DNA of 64,000 nucleotides, taken from contig NW_026912187.1 of NCBI RefSeq assembly GCF_963662255.1, positions 124,001-188,000 of the forward strand, read 5' to 3'. Below the pieces are notes generated by a model. The model had not been told where the DNA came from. It made no database searches and saw nothing but the letters and a program-made list of their open reading frames with translations. Position numbers and translations under genes: made by a program. This DNA comes from Cinclus cinclus. Its lineage: Eukaryota > Chordata > Aves > Passeriformes > Cinclidae. The first letter of the stretch is position 1; each line of letters opens with the position of its first letter. This document shows positions 42,032 through 51,352 of this stretch, piece after piece.

Positions 42032-43401
42032 TGGGAAATGCTAAGTGGGCCTGGCATTGCCAGTGGGAACGGCATACAAAGCGTGCAGCTCAGTAAGGGA
42101 CTGTGCGACGGAGGCAGAGACCACCGTGGGGCTGGCATAGTAGTACTGGACCTGGGATGGGGACTGTAGGGCTGGAGGTGAAATCATTCTGGGGTTGGGA
42201 TACGCATGGTGGGGTGGACTTGGAGGCTCTAGGGCAGGGGCTGAAGCGTTGCAGAGCTGGAGCCAAGACGGGGAGGGTGCCCTTGGAAGCTGCAGAAGAT
42301 TCTGCTGGCAGAGATGTGGCAAGCCGTGGCTGGAGCTGGAACAGAAGAGCTGGCAGTGAAATAAAGCTTGTGGGTTGACAAAGAGCTGAAATCACTGGGG
42401 CTGGGGAAAAGGGGACTCCGAAATGGCTGAGGCTGAAATCACTGGGGCTGGCATAGGAGCTGCAAGTGGCGCAGACTATGCCGATGGGACACTGAGACTG
42501 TAGGGTTGGGGTGCCGAATTCACTGGAGGCCTGGGCTATTGAGGGTGGGGCTGGCTACTGCGTCTGAGCATGGGACGGGCCGTGTAGGGCTGAAAGGGGC
42601 CCTTTAGGACTGCTTGCGCCTGAAGTGCCCCCCCCCCCCCCCCCCGTGCCGGCATGTTGCCACTGGGTGTGAGGGCCACCGTAGGGCTGCAGCCGGAAGC
42701 CAGTGTGTGTGTGTGTGTGTGTGTGTGTGTCTGGGAAATGCTAAGTGGGCCTGGCATTGCCAGTGGGAACGGCATACAAAGCGTGCAGCTCAGTAAGGGA
42801 CTGTGCGACGGAGGCAGAGACCACCGTGGGGCTGGCATAGTAGTACTGGACCTGGGATGGGGACTGTAGGGCTGGAGGTGAAATCATTCTGGGGTTGGGA
42901 TACGCATGGTGGGGTGGACTTGGAGGCTCTAGGGCAGGGGCTGAAGCGTTGCAGAGCTGGAGCCAAGACGGGGAGGGTGCCCTTGGAAGCTGCAGAAGAT
43001 TCTGCTGGCAGAGATGTGGCAAGCCGTGGCTGGAGCTGGAACAGAAGAGCTGGCAGTGAAATAAAGCTTGTGGGTTGACAAAGAGCTGAAATCACTGGGG
43101 CTGGGGAAAAGGGGACTCCGAAATGGCTGAGGCTGAAATCACTGGGGCTGGCATAGGAGCTGCAAGTGGCGCAGACTATGCCGATGGGACACTGAGACTG
43201 TAGGGTTGGGGTGCCGAATTCACTGGAGGCCTGGGCTATTGAGGGTGGGGCTGGCTACTGCGTCTGAGCATGGGACGGGCCGTGTAGGGCTGAAAGGGGC
43301 CCTTTAGGACTGCTTGCGCCTGAAGTGCCCCCCCCCCCCCCCCCCCGTGCCGGCATGTTGCCACTGGGTGTGAGGGCCACCGTAGGGCTGCAGCCGGAAG
43401 C

Positions 43402-43444
<43 letters not shown>

Positions 43445-44115
43445 TGGGAAATGCTAAGTGGGCCTGGCATTGCCAGTGGGAACGGCATACAAAGCGTGCA
43501 GCTCAGTAAGGGACTGTGCGACGGAGGCAGAGACCACCGTGGGGCTGGCATAGTAGTACTGGACCTGGGATGGGGACTGTAGGGCTGGAGGTGAAATCAT
43601 TCTGGGGTTGGGATACGCATGGTGGGGTGGACTTGGAGGCTCTAGGGCAGGGGCTGAAGCGTTGCAGAGCTGGAGCCAAGACGGGGAGGGTGCCCTTGGA
43701 AGCTGCAGAAGATTCTGCTGGCAGAGATGTGGCAAGCCGTGGCTGGAGCTGGAACAGAAGAGCTGGCAGTGAAATAAAGCTTGTGGGTTGACAAAGAGCT
43801 GAAATCACTGGGGCTGGGGAAAAGGGGACTCCGAAATGGCTGAGGCTGAAATCACTGGGGCTGGCATAGGAGCTGCAAGTGGCGCAGACTATGCCGATGG
43901 GACACTGAGACTGTAGGGTTGGGGTGCCGAATTCACTGGAGGCCTGGGCTATTGAGGGTGGGGCTGGCTACTGCGTCTGAGCATGGGACGGGCCGTGTAG
44001 GGCTGAAAGGGGCCCTTTAGGACTGCTTGCGCCTGAAGTGCCCCCCCCCCCCCCCCCCCCGTGCCGGCATGTTGCCACTGGGTGTGAGGGCCACCGTAGG
44101 GCTGCAGCCGGAAGC

Positions 44116-44154
<39 letters not shown>

Positions 44155-44819
44155 TGGGTAATGCTAAGTGGGCCTGGCATTGCCAGTGGGAACGGCATAC
44201 AAAGCGTGCAGCTCAGTAAGGGACTGTGCGACGGAGGCAGAGACCACCGTGGGGCTGGCATAGTAGTACTGGACCTGGGATGGGGACTGTAGGGCTGGAG
44301 GTGAAATCATTCTGGGGTTGGGATACGCATGGTGGGGTGGACTTGGAGGCTCTAGGGCAGGGGCTGAAGCGTTGCAGAGCTGGAGCCAAGACGGGGAGGG
44401 TGCCCTTGGAAGCTGCAGAAGATTCTGCTGGCAGAGATGTGGCAAGCCGTGGCTGGAGCTGGAACAGAAGAGCTGGCAGTGAAATAAAGCTTGTGGGTTG
44501 ACAAAGAGCTGAAATCACTGGGGCTGGGGAAAAGGGGACTCCGAAATGGCTGAGGCTGAAATCACTGGGGCTGGCATAGGAGCTGCAAGTGGCGCAGACT
44601 ATGCCGATGGGACACTGAGACTGTAGGGTTGGGGTGCCGAATTCACTGGAGGCCTGGGCTATTGAGGGTGGGGCTGGCTACTGCGTCTGAGCATGGGACG
44701 GGCCGTGTAGGGCTGAAAGGGGCCCTTTAGGACTGCTTGCGCCTGAAGTGCCCCCCCCACCCCCGTGCCGGCATGTTGCCACTGGGTGTGAGGGCCACCG
44801 TAGGGCTGCAGCCGGAAGC

Positions 44820-44856
<37 letters not shown>

Positions 44857-46226
44857 TGGGAAATGCTAAGTGGGCCTGGCATTGCCAGTGGGAACGGCAT
44901 ACAAAGCGTGCAGCTCAGTAAGGGACTGTGCGACGGAGGCAGAGACCACCGTGGGGCTGGCATAGTAGTACTGGACCTGGGATGGGGACTGTAGGGCTGG
45001 AGGTGAAATCATTCTGGGGTTGGGATACGCATGGTGGGGTGGACTTGGAGGCTCTAGGGCAGGGGCTGAAGCGTTGCAGAGCTGGAGCCAAGACGGGGAG
45101 GGTGCCCTTGGAAGCTGCAGAAGATTCTGCTGGCAGAGATGTGGCAAGCCGTGGCTGGAGCTGGAACAGAAGAGCTGGCAGTGAAATAAAGCTTGTGGGT
45201 TGACAAAGAGCTGAAATCACTGGGGCTGGGGAAAAGGGGACTCCGAAATGGCTGAGGCTGAAATCACTGGGGCTGGCATAGGAGCTGCAAGTGGCGCAGA
45301 CTATGCCGATGGGACACTGAGACTGTAGGGTTGGGGTGCCGAATTCACTGGAGGCCTGGGCTATTGAGGGTGGGGCTGGCTACTGCGTCTGAGCATGGGA
45401 CGGGCCGTGTAGGGCTGAAAGGGGCCCTTTAGGACTGCTTGCGCCTGAAGTGCCCCCCCCCCCCCCCCCCGTGCCGGCATGTTGCCACTGGGTGTGAGGG
45501 CCACCGTAGGGCTGCAGCCGGAAGCCAGTGTGTGTGTGTGTGTGTGTGTGTGTGTCTGGGAAATGCTAAGTGGGCCTGGCATTGCCAGTGGGAACGGCAT
45601 ACAAAGCGTGCAGCTCAGTAAGGGACTGTGCGACGGAGGCAGAGACCACCGTGGGGCTGGCATAGTAGTACTGGACCTGGGATGGGGACTGTAGGGCTGG
45701 AGGTGAAATCATTCTGGGGTTGGGATACGCATGGTGGGGTGGACTTGGAGGCTCTAGGGCAGGGGCTGAAGCGTTGCAGAGCTGGAGCCAAGACGGGGAG
45801 GGTGCCCTTGGAAGCTGCAGAAGATTCTGCTGGCAGAGATGTGGCAAGCCGTGGCTGGAGCTGGAACAGAAGAGCTGGCAGTGAAATAAAGCTTGTGGGT
45901 TGACAAAGAGCTGAAATCACTGGGGCTGGGGAAAAGGGGACTCCGAAATGGCTGAGGCTGAAATCACTGGGGCTGGCATAGGAGCTGCAAGTGGCGCAGA
46001 CTATGCCGATGGGACACTGAGACTGTAGGGTTGGGGTGCCGAATTCACTGGAGGCCTGGGCTATTGAGGGTGGGGCTGGCTACTGCGTCTGAGCATGGGA
46101 CGGGCCGTGTAGGGCTGAAAGGGGCCCTTTAGGACTGCTTGCGCCTGAAGTGCCCCCCCCCCCCCCCCCCCGTGCCGGCATGTTGCCACTGGGTGTGAGG
46201 GCCACCGTAGGGCTGCAGCCGGAAGC

Positions 46227-46267
<41 letters not shown>

Positions 46268-46569
46268 TGGGAAATGCTAAGTGGGCCTGGCATTGCCAGT
46301 GGGAACGGCATACAAAGCGTGCAGCTCAGTAAGGGACTGTGCGACGGAGGCAGAGACCACCGTGGGGCTGGCATAGTAGTACTGGACCTGGGATGGGGAC
46401 TGTAGGGCTGGAGGTGAAATCATTCTGGGGTTGGGATACGCATGGTGGGGTGGACTTGGAGGCTCTAGGGCAGGGGCTGAAGCGTTGCAGAGCTGGAGCC
46501 AAGACGGGGAGGGTGCCCTTGGAAGCTGCAGAAGATTCTGCTGGCAGAGATGTGGCAAGCCGTGGCTGG
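40231..46569 (+). repeat. Nine-unit higher-order block, left copy
   Basis: Units in the order K706 P695 K702 P700 P713 T710 K702 P700 P711. The same order and nearly the same lengths recur at about 51480-57734 in array B. Corresponding landmarks are offset by 11,172 bp at the left end and 11,165 bp at the right, the change coming from small tract-length differences. This marks a duplicated multi-unit block rather than independent assortment of units. Confidence 0.8.
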
Positions 46570-46937
46570 AGCTGGAACAGAAGAGCTGGCAGTGAAATAA
46601 AGCTTGTGGGTTGACAAAGAGCTGAAATCACTGGGGCTGGGGAAAAGGGGACTCCGAAATGGCTGAGGCTGAAATCACTGGGGCTGGCATAGGAGCTGCA
46701 AGTGGCGCAGACTATGCCGATGGGACACTGAGACTGTAGGGTTGGGGTGCCGAATTCACTGGAGGCCTGGGCTATTGAGGGTGGGGCTGGCTACTGCGTC
46801 TGAGCATGGGACGGGCCGTGTAGGGCTGAAAGGGGCCCTTTAGGACTGCTTGCGCCTGAAGTGCCCCCCCCCCCCCCCCCCCGTGCCGGCATGTTGCCAC
46901 TGGGTGTGAGGGCCACCGTAGGGCTGCAGCCGGAAGC

Positions 46938-46974
<37 letters not shown>

Positions 46975-47655
46975 TGGGTAATGCTAAGTGGGCCTGGCAT
47001 TGCCAGTGGGAACGGCATACAAAGCGTGCAGCTCAGTAAGGGACTGTGCGACGGAGGCAGAGACCACCGTGGGGCTGGCATAGTAGTACTGGACCTGGGA
47101 TGGGGACTGTAGGGCTGGAGGTGAAATCATTCTGGGGTTGGGATACGCATGGTGGGGTGGACTTGGAGGCTCTAGGGCAGGGGCTGAAGCGTTGCAGAGC
47201 TGGAGCCAAGACGGGGAGGGTGCCCTTGGAAGCTGCAGAAGATTCTGCTGGCAGAGATGTGGCAAGCCGTGGCTGGAGCTGGAACAGAAGAGCTGGCAGT
47301 GAAATAAAGCTTGTGGGTTGACAAAGAGCTGAAATCACTGGGGCTGGGGAAAAGGGGACTCCGAAATGGCTGAGGCTGAAATCACTGGGGCTGGCATAGG
47401 AGCTGCAAGTGGCGCAGACTATGCCGATGGGACACTGAGACTGTAGGGTTGGGGTGCCGAATTCACTGGAGGCCTGGGCTATTGAGGGTGGGGCTGGCTA
47501 CTGCGTCTGAGCATGGGACGGGCCGTGTAGGGCTGAAAGGGGCCCTTTAGGACTGCTTGTGCCACTCTGGCAAGGTATTCCCAGCTGCATTGCTGCCCAC
47601 CCCTGGAGCATGTCTCCATCGGGGGATGGTTGGAAGGCCAGCAGTGCTCAATTAC

Positions 47656-48423
47656 CTTTGCATCTGAGGTCAGCTTCAGGATCTTGTCATACTGTGGGGA
47701 AGCAGAGCATCATGGTAAACACCAGCTAACACACTACCTGTGTTAATTCTAACAATTCTTACCTGAATATTAACACCAATAACACTTACTATGTATGTTA
47801 TTTCACTAGTAGAGGTTGGTAGCGTTCTTAACATCGAGGAACATGAAGAACACGAGACTAATTAATGCTGTTGATTATGCCATTGTAGTGTTGAAACACT
47901 TGGCCTCCAGTGCAGTAGCCCCACACTTACCTCGATAGCCTCCCCCAGCAGGTCCCGCAGCACCGGGGCGCAGATCAGCTCCAGCTTCACCGAGGACTGC
48001 GGAGGAGAAGGAGGGGGAGCAGCGGGCCCGCAGCAGGCGGGGGGCTGGCATGTCAGTATTTTGGCCAGAGCGCCGATCTCGGCCAGCACGCAGTCGGTGC
48101 AGTCCAAGTCCCCGCAGAAGGGGAACCGCTGCCGGGGAAGAGGTGCCCGGAACCCGCAGCGGACTCCGCACGCCCTCCCCGCTCCGCGGCCCCCTCGCTG
48201 CCGCCGACCCTCTCCTCACGAAGTCACCGCCCCTCCCTGGTCCGGGATACGAACGCAGAGCCCGACTTTGCCACCCGCAACCACTCCCGGGCAGCCCTTT
48301 TAGCCGGGACCTGGGCACGAGAGGTCGGAGAAGGGGAGGGGAGTATCGGGAGCGGGACCCAGCGCGACCGCGGACCCTTGGAGCAGCACTGGCTCCTTCC
48401 GGCTGAGCGCCCCGCGCTCCCAT
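47656..48423 (-). pseudogene. COMMD4 5' fragment, truncated, copy 1
   Basis: COMMD4 is a COMM-domain protein of the Commander/CCC endosomal trafficking assembly, normally about 200 residues. Read leftwards, the fragment has: an ATG at 48423-48421; an acceptor (CCCCGGCAG) and exon 48128-48057 giving [10 protein letters not shown] then [14 protein letters not shown]; a 60-bp in-frame stretch 48056-47997; exon 47996-47931 giving [10 protein letters not shown] then [12 protein letters not shown] with donor GTAAGT; a 239-bp intron; and exon 47691-47656 giving YDKILKLTSDAK with acceptor CCCCACAG and donor GTAATT. From memory of the family these align with the COMMD4 N-terminus, including the conserved FCGDLDC and KILKLT segments. 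The rest, including the COMM domain, is missing because satellite begins within the next intron. No GT donor follows the ATG, and none follows AKI. A truncated, mis-spliced relic is the most likely reading. A short chimeric transcript reading into the array is possible. Confidence 0.85.
47997..48056 (-). other. Relic COMMD4 mini-intron without donor, copy 1
   Basis: Sixty bases separate the AKI and SSVKL codons. They end in a pyrimidine-rich run and CAG, like a 3' splice site, but begin CTGACA with no GT. Left unspliced they stay in frame and add [20 protein letters not shown], a proline-rich insert with no counterpart in the COMMD4 family as I know it. A single G-to-C change at the first intron base would explain the lost donor. 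That is inference. Confidence 0.65.
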
Positions 48424-48447
48424 GAGCTGCAGCCGCGCAGCTTCCGG
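48396..48447 (-). promoter_or_regulatory. ETS-type sites near the COMMD4 start
   Basis: CTTCCGG occurs at 48396-48402 and 48441-48447, giving CCGGAAG on the minus strand on either side of the ATG at 48421-48423. ETS/GABP motifs at this position are common in housekeeping promoters and place the COMMD4 transcription start near 48440-48460. Confidence 0.45.
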
Positions 48448-48453
48448 GCCCCG

Positions 48454-48488
48454 CCAATGCCGGCCCGCCTTTCTCCGCCCTGTCCAAT
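48454..48488 (-). promoter_or_regulatory. CCAAT boxes upstream of COMMD4
   Basis: CCAAT (plus-strand spelling) occurs at 48454-48458 and 48484-48488, tens of bases upstream of the COMMD4 ATG. These are candidate NF-Y sites for the minus-strand promoter. Confidence 0.45.
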
Positions 48489-48731
48489 CACAGCCGCCCT
48501 ATCAATCCGGGCGTGGCCCTGGGCGATCGTTCGCCTGGTGCTCTGCTCCTGCCGCCGCTGCTTTGGGAGCCGGCGGAGCCTCGTCAGGTGATGCTGGGGC
48601 TTGGAAAGGGCGGGGAGAGTTCTGCCAAGTAAACGGGGAGACGGCGGGCAGCGGGCGGAATCGCAGGAGCGGGCCGTGAGGGGACTGCGGGGGGTCGCGG
48701 AACAGAGTGCGGCGGGAAGGGGCGGGCTGGG

Positions 48732-48767
48732 ATTGGCGGAGCCGGCGCTGCCTCGGGATGTGATTGG
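48732..48767 (+). promoter_or_regulatory. Two CCAAT boxes upstream of the TATA box
   Basis: ATTGG (CCAAT on the minus strand) occurs at 48732-48736 and 48763-48767, about 55 and 25 bp upstream of the TATA box. The pairing and spacing suit NF-Y-driven plus-strand transcription. Confidence 0.55.
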
Positions 48768-48788
48768 CTGGGCTGGCCGGCTATTGCC

Positions 48789-48797
48789 TATAAATAG
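48789..48797 (+). promoter_or_regulatory. TATA box (TATAAATAG), copy 1
   Basis: A near-consensus TATA element in otherwise GC-rich DNA. It predicts a start about 30 bp downstream, near 48819-48822 (GCGTTAGTTGG). It fixes the direction of the divergent promoter to the plus strand. Confidence 0.75.
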
Positions 48798-48818
48798 CGT
48801 GCGCTGGGGAGGCGGGCG

Positions 48819-49047
48819 TTAGTTGGGCGGCGCCGAGGAGGCGGAGGCGGCGGCGGTGGCGGCGAGGGGCGGCGCGGCGGCGGCGAGGGGCGGCGCGGCG
48901 GCGGCGAGGGGCGGCGCGGCGGCGGCGAGGGGCGGTGCGGCGGCGGCGAGGGGCGGCGCCGAGGCGGCGGGAGCTGCAGGTGCCCGACCTGAGGAGCGCC
49001 GCAGCGCCAGGACGGGACCCGCGCGGATGTCGCTGCGGGGAGCGCTG
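48819..49047 (+). other. Predicted first exon of a divergent plus-strand transcript, copy 1
   Basis: It runs from the predicted TATA-directed start to a strong donor, CTG|GTGAGC, at 49048. It contains a G-rich leader with a 21-bp minisatellite, then ATG at 49027-49029 in context GCGCGGATGT and the codons MSLRGAL. I do not recognise the gene from seven residues. It should be the head-to-head neighbour of COMMD4 in the source genome. The next candidate exon starts TAA in the same phase, so the spliced product would stop at once. The transcript may therefore be non-coding, or its true second exon may not be in this cassette. Confidence 0.5.
48863..48967 (+). repeat. 21-bp GC minisatellite, five copies, copy 1
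   Basis: Starts at 48863, 48884, 48905, 48926 and 48947, each beginning CGAGGGGCGGCGCGG. The fourth copy has T for C (GGCGGTG), and the fifth diverges at its end. It lies inside the predicted leader exon. The alanine/glycine/arginine frames read through it on both strands are by-products of a period divisible by three. Confidence 0.9.
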
Positions 49048-49236
49048 GTGAGCACGGACGCGGCTCCTGCGTCTGTGGGGGGGCGGCGGTGCCCAGTTCT
49101 TTACGCCGCGCCCTGCGCGGCTCTGGCGGCCGCTGGGGGGACCTGGAGCGTCTAAGGGCGAACAGCTGCTGCTAGTGGCGGCCGGGGAGCACCCGTTTTG
49201 TCGTTTTCTGCATTTAGACAACTGGGAAATGCTGGG

Positions 49237-49242
49237 AATAAA
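49237..49242 (+). terminator. AATAAA in the first intron of the divergent transcript, copy 1
   Basis: AATAAA is followed 7 bp later by a T-rich run, a possible premature polyadenylation site about 190 bp after the first donor. The T-rich run could equally be part of the polypyrimidine tract of the acceptor at 49287-49289. Confidence 0.35.
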
Positions 49243-49289
49243 GCTGGGTTTTTTTCCATTTTTAAGTTTTATTTTGCTTTTCTTTGCAG

Positions 49290-49349
49290 TAATCACAGCT
49301 TCCTTTATTAAACTACTTCATTATTTTGCTCTTTTATTACAAACTTTTA
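49290..49349 (+). other. Candidate 60-bp second exon, copy 1
   Basis: Bounded by a long pyrimidine tract with TTTGCAG (ending 49289) and a donor GTAAGT at 49350. It is AT-rich, unlike the upstream exon. In phase with MSLRGAL the first codon is TAA. Its boundaries look functional, but its coding content does not. Confidence 0.4.
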
Positions 49350-49379
49350 GTAAGTTGTTATTACTACATATCTGATGTT

Positions 49380-49971
49380 AACTCAATAAGGGTTGTAGGG
49401 CTCGGGCTGAAACATGGGCTGCCTGGGGGAAGTGAGGGAGGGGGCCTTTGCGAGAGGGTTGGGAGGTCAAGGGCGGGGGGGAAGGTACATGTTGGGCATC
49501 AGGCCTCAAGTCTCCCCAGAGATGGGATCCCTTCAGGATGGGTGGGACAACTCCAAGAGATGCTGTAGTGATCACAGTAATTGATTTCTGGCCTTATCAA
49601 CAGCCCCGGGCTGCAGTGAGAAGCAGCAGCGGCTTTTAGCTGCTGGCAGCGAGAAGCTGAGGAGCTGGAGCTGAGCAAGCAGAACTGCAGGAGACAGAAA
49701 TATGGTAGGATTTGAGGACAAGCGTCTTTGGGGCTGGGATAGGGAATATGGAGCCAAGATGTCAAGTGTGTGAGTGGTGATGAAATCATTAAGGGATGGG
49801 AGAGGGAGTCTAGAACTGTTAGTGGAGTTAGGATTATCAGATTGGGGCTGGAATATGGGTTCAGGAGGTGAGCTGAAACTATACAGACATGTAGCTGAAG
49901 CAAATACCCTGTCCTGCAAAACAGTAAGAGCATGATGCAGCATAGCTGGGACTACGTGGATCCAGAACTGA
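49380..49971 (+). repeat. Degenerate minisatellite flank related to the 0.7 kb unit, copy 1
   Basis: It contains scattered unit-like phrases such as GTTGTAGGGCTCGGGCTGAAAC (near 49392), TGATGAAATCATTAAGGG (near 49778) and GGGGCTGGAATATGGGTTC (near 49845). These resemble the unit phrases TGTAGGGCTGGAGGTGAAAT and GTGAAATCATTCTGGGG. Similarity becomes exact at 49972. It reads as an old, diverged relative or source of the satellite. I see no gene in it. Confidence 0.6.
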
Positions 49972-50326
49972 AACAGAAGAGCTGGCAGTGAAATAAAGCT
50001 TGTGGGTTGACAAAGAGCTGAAATCACTGGGGCTGGGGAAAAGGGGACTCCGAAATGGCTGAGGCTGAAATCACTGGGGCTGGCATAGGAGCTGCAAGTG
50101 GCGCAGACTATGCCGATGGGACACTGAGACTGTAGGGTTGGGGTGCCGAATTCACTGGAGGCCTGGGCTATTGAGGGTGGGGCTGGCTACTGCGTCTGAG
50201 CATGGGACGGGCCGTGTAGGGCTGAAAGGGGCCCTTTAGGACTGCTTGCGCCTGAAGTGCCCCCCCCCCCCCGTGCCGGCATGTTGCCACTGGGTGTGAG
50301 GGCCACCGTAGGGCTGCAGCCGGAAG

Positions 50327-50368
<42 letters not shown>

Positions 50369-51038
50369 TGGGAAATGCTAAGTGGGCCTGGCATTGCCAG
50401 TGGGAACGGCATACAAAGCGTGCAGCTCAGTAAGGGACTGTGCGACGGAGGCAGAGACCACCGTGGGGCTGGCATAGTAGTACTGGACCTGGGATGGGGA
50501 CTGTAGGGCTGGAGGTGAAATCATTCTGGGGTTGGGATACGCATGGTGGGGTGGACTTGGAGGCTCTAGGGCAGGGGCTGAAGCGTTGCAGAGCTGGAGC
50601 CAAGACGGGGAGGGTGCCCTTGGAAGCTGCAGAAGATTCTGCTGGCAGAGATGTGGCAAGCCGTGGCTGGAGCTGGAACAGAAGAGCTGGCAGTGAAATA
50701 AAGCTTGTGGGTTGACAAAGAGCTGAAATCACTGGGGCTGGGGAAAAGGGGACTCCGAAATGGCTGAGGCTGAAATCACTGGGGCTGGCATAGGAGCTGC
50801 AAGTGGCGCAGACTATGCCGATGGGACACTGAGACTGTAGGGTTGGGGTGCCGAATTCACTGGAGGCCTGGGCTATTGAGGGTGGGGCTGGCTACTGCGT
50901 CTGAGCATGGGACGGGCCGTGTAGGGCTGAAAGGGGCCCTTTAGGACTGCTTGCGCCTGAAGTGCCCCCCCCCCCCCCCCCCCGTGCCGGCATGTTGCCA
51001 CTGGGTGTGAGGGCCACCGTAGGGCTGCAGCCGGAAGC

Positions 51039-51085
<47 letters not shown>

Positions 51086-51352
51086 TGGGAAATGCTAAGT
51101 GGGCCTGGCATTGCCAGTGGGAACGGCATACAAAGCGTGCAGCTCAGTAAGGGACTGTGCGACGGAGGCAGAGACCACCGTGGGGCTGGCATAGTAGTAC
51201 TGGACCTGGGATGGGGACTGTAGGGCTGGAGGTGAAATCATTCTGGGGTTGGGATACGCATGGTGGGGTGGACTTGGAGGCTCTAGGGCAGGGGCTGAAG
51301 CGTTGCAGAGCTGGAGCCAAGACGGGGAGGGTGCCCTTGGAAGCTGCAGAAG

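Larger units (their letters stand above)
1..47559 (+). repeat. Satellite array A: about 67 tandem 0.7 kb units
   Basis: Head-to-tail copies of one unit, 695-715 bp each, near-identical outside two simple-sequence tracts. I numbered units by the landmark GTGCGACGGAGG (first at 476, last at 47046). Types: K has C8-A-C5; P has pure poly-C and GGAAAT after the GT tract; T has pure poly-C and GGTAAT. Type and length in order: T706 K704 P702 K704 P713 T706 K704 P713 P713 T706 K704 T710 K704 P702 K704 P699 K704 P713 P697 K702 T707 K704 T709 K704 P696 K702 P702 P710 K704 P710 K704 T710 P700 T711 T711 P700 T710 T710 K704 P714 K704 T697 P711 P704 K704 P700 K704 P711 K704 P700 T711 P700 T711 T709 K704 P715 T709 K706 P695 K702 P700 P713 T710 K702 P700 P711 T707. 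The array runs off the left window edge, so its full size is unknown. No transposon, LINE or gene is inserted in it. Short frames on both strands recur in every unit only because the units are copies; the commonest ones begin at GTG, not ATG. Confidence 0.98.
48120..49150. promoter_or_regulatory. CpG island spanning a divergent promoter, copy 1
   Basis: About 1 kb very rich in G, C and CpG, in contrast with the AT-rich sequence on both sides (47700-47880 and 49240-49390). It covers the COMMD4 first exon and intron on the minus strand and the plus-strand TATA box and first exon. About 395 bp separate the COMMD4 ATG (48423) from the predicted plus-strand start (about 48819), a typical head-to-head promoter spacing. 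GC boxes (GGGCGG) occur near 48608 and 48719. Confidence 0.8.
47560..49971. repeat. Spacer cassette 1 (COMMD4 fragment plus divergent promoter)
   Basis: A 2.4 kb non-satellite cassette between arrays A and B. The left edge is abrupt: the unit sequence GGACTGCTTG switches at 47560 into COMMD4 intron sequence. The right edge is diffuse: degenerate unit-like sequence gives way to clean satellite at AACAGAAGAGC around 49972. The whole cassette recurs at 61541-63952 with one visible difference, A at 47983 against G at 61964. Contents from left to right: truncated COMMD4 on the minus strand, a CpG-rich divergent promoter, a plus-strand first exon, an AT-rich stretch with a candidate second exon, and a degenerate minisatellite flank. 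Confidence 0.95.

Noticed and set aside
1..47559. CRISPR array or bacterial repeat locus
   Set aside because: Repeats are about 700 bp and directly adjacent without unique spacers, and the cassette has vertebrate gene structure.
1..47559. Ribosomal DNA or a known chicken W repeat
   Set aside because: No rRNA-like sequence is present, and the unit lacks the short AT-rich motif I associate with the chicken W XhoI family. A database search would be needed to exclude other named satellites.
47656..48423. Intact COMMD4 gene
   Set aside because: Only the N-terminal exons are present, two donors are missing, and satellite begins before the next exon.
48823..49155. 110-codon Ala/Gly/Arg-rich frame over the 21-bp minisatellite
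   Set aside because: It starts at TTG, runs through the splice donor at 49048, and exists because the minisatellite period is a multiple of three.
48781..49296. 171-codon minus-strand frame opposite the TATA box and first exon
   Set aside because: Arg/Ala/Pro-rich antisense of the GC minisatellite, overlapping promoter elements, with no supporting signals.
47560..49971. Transposon insertion as the origin of the cassette
   Set aside because: No terminal repeats, target-site duplication, poly-A tail or transposase is visible. The cassette retains introns, so it is not a processed retrocopy.
49499..50027. 144- and 151-codon minus-strand frames in the cassette flank
   Set aside because: The region is degenerate minisatellite, and the longer frame ends inside satellite DNA. 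No family is recognisable.
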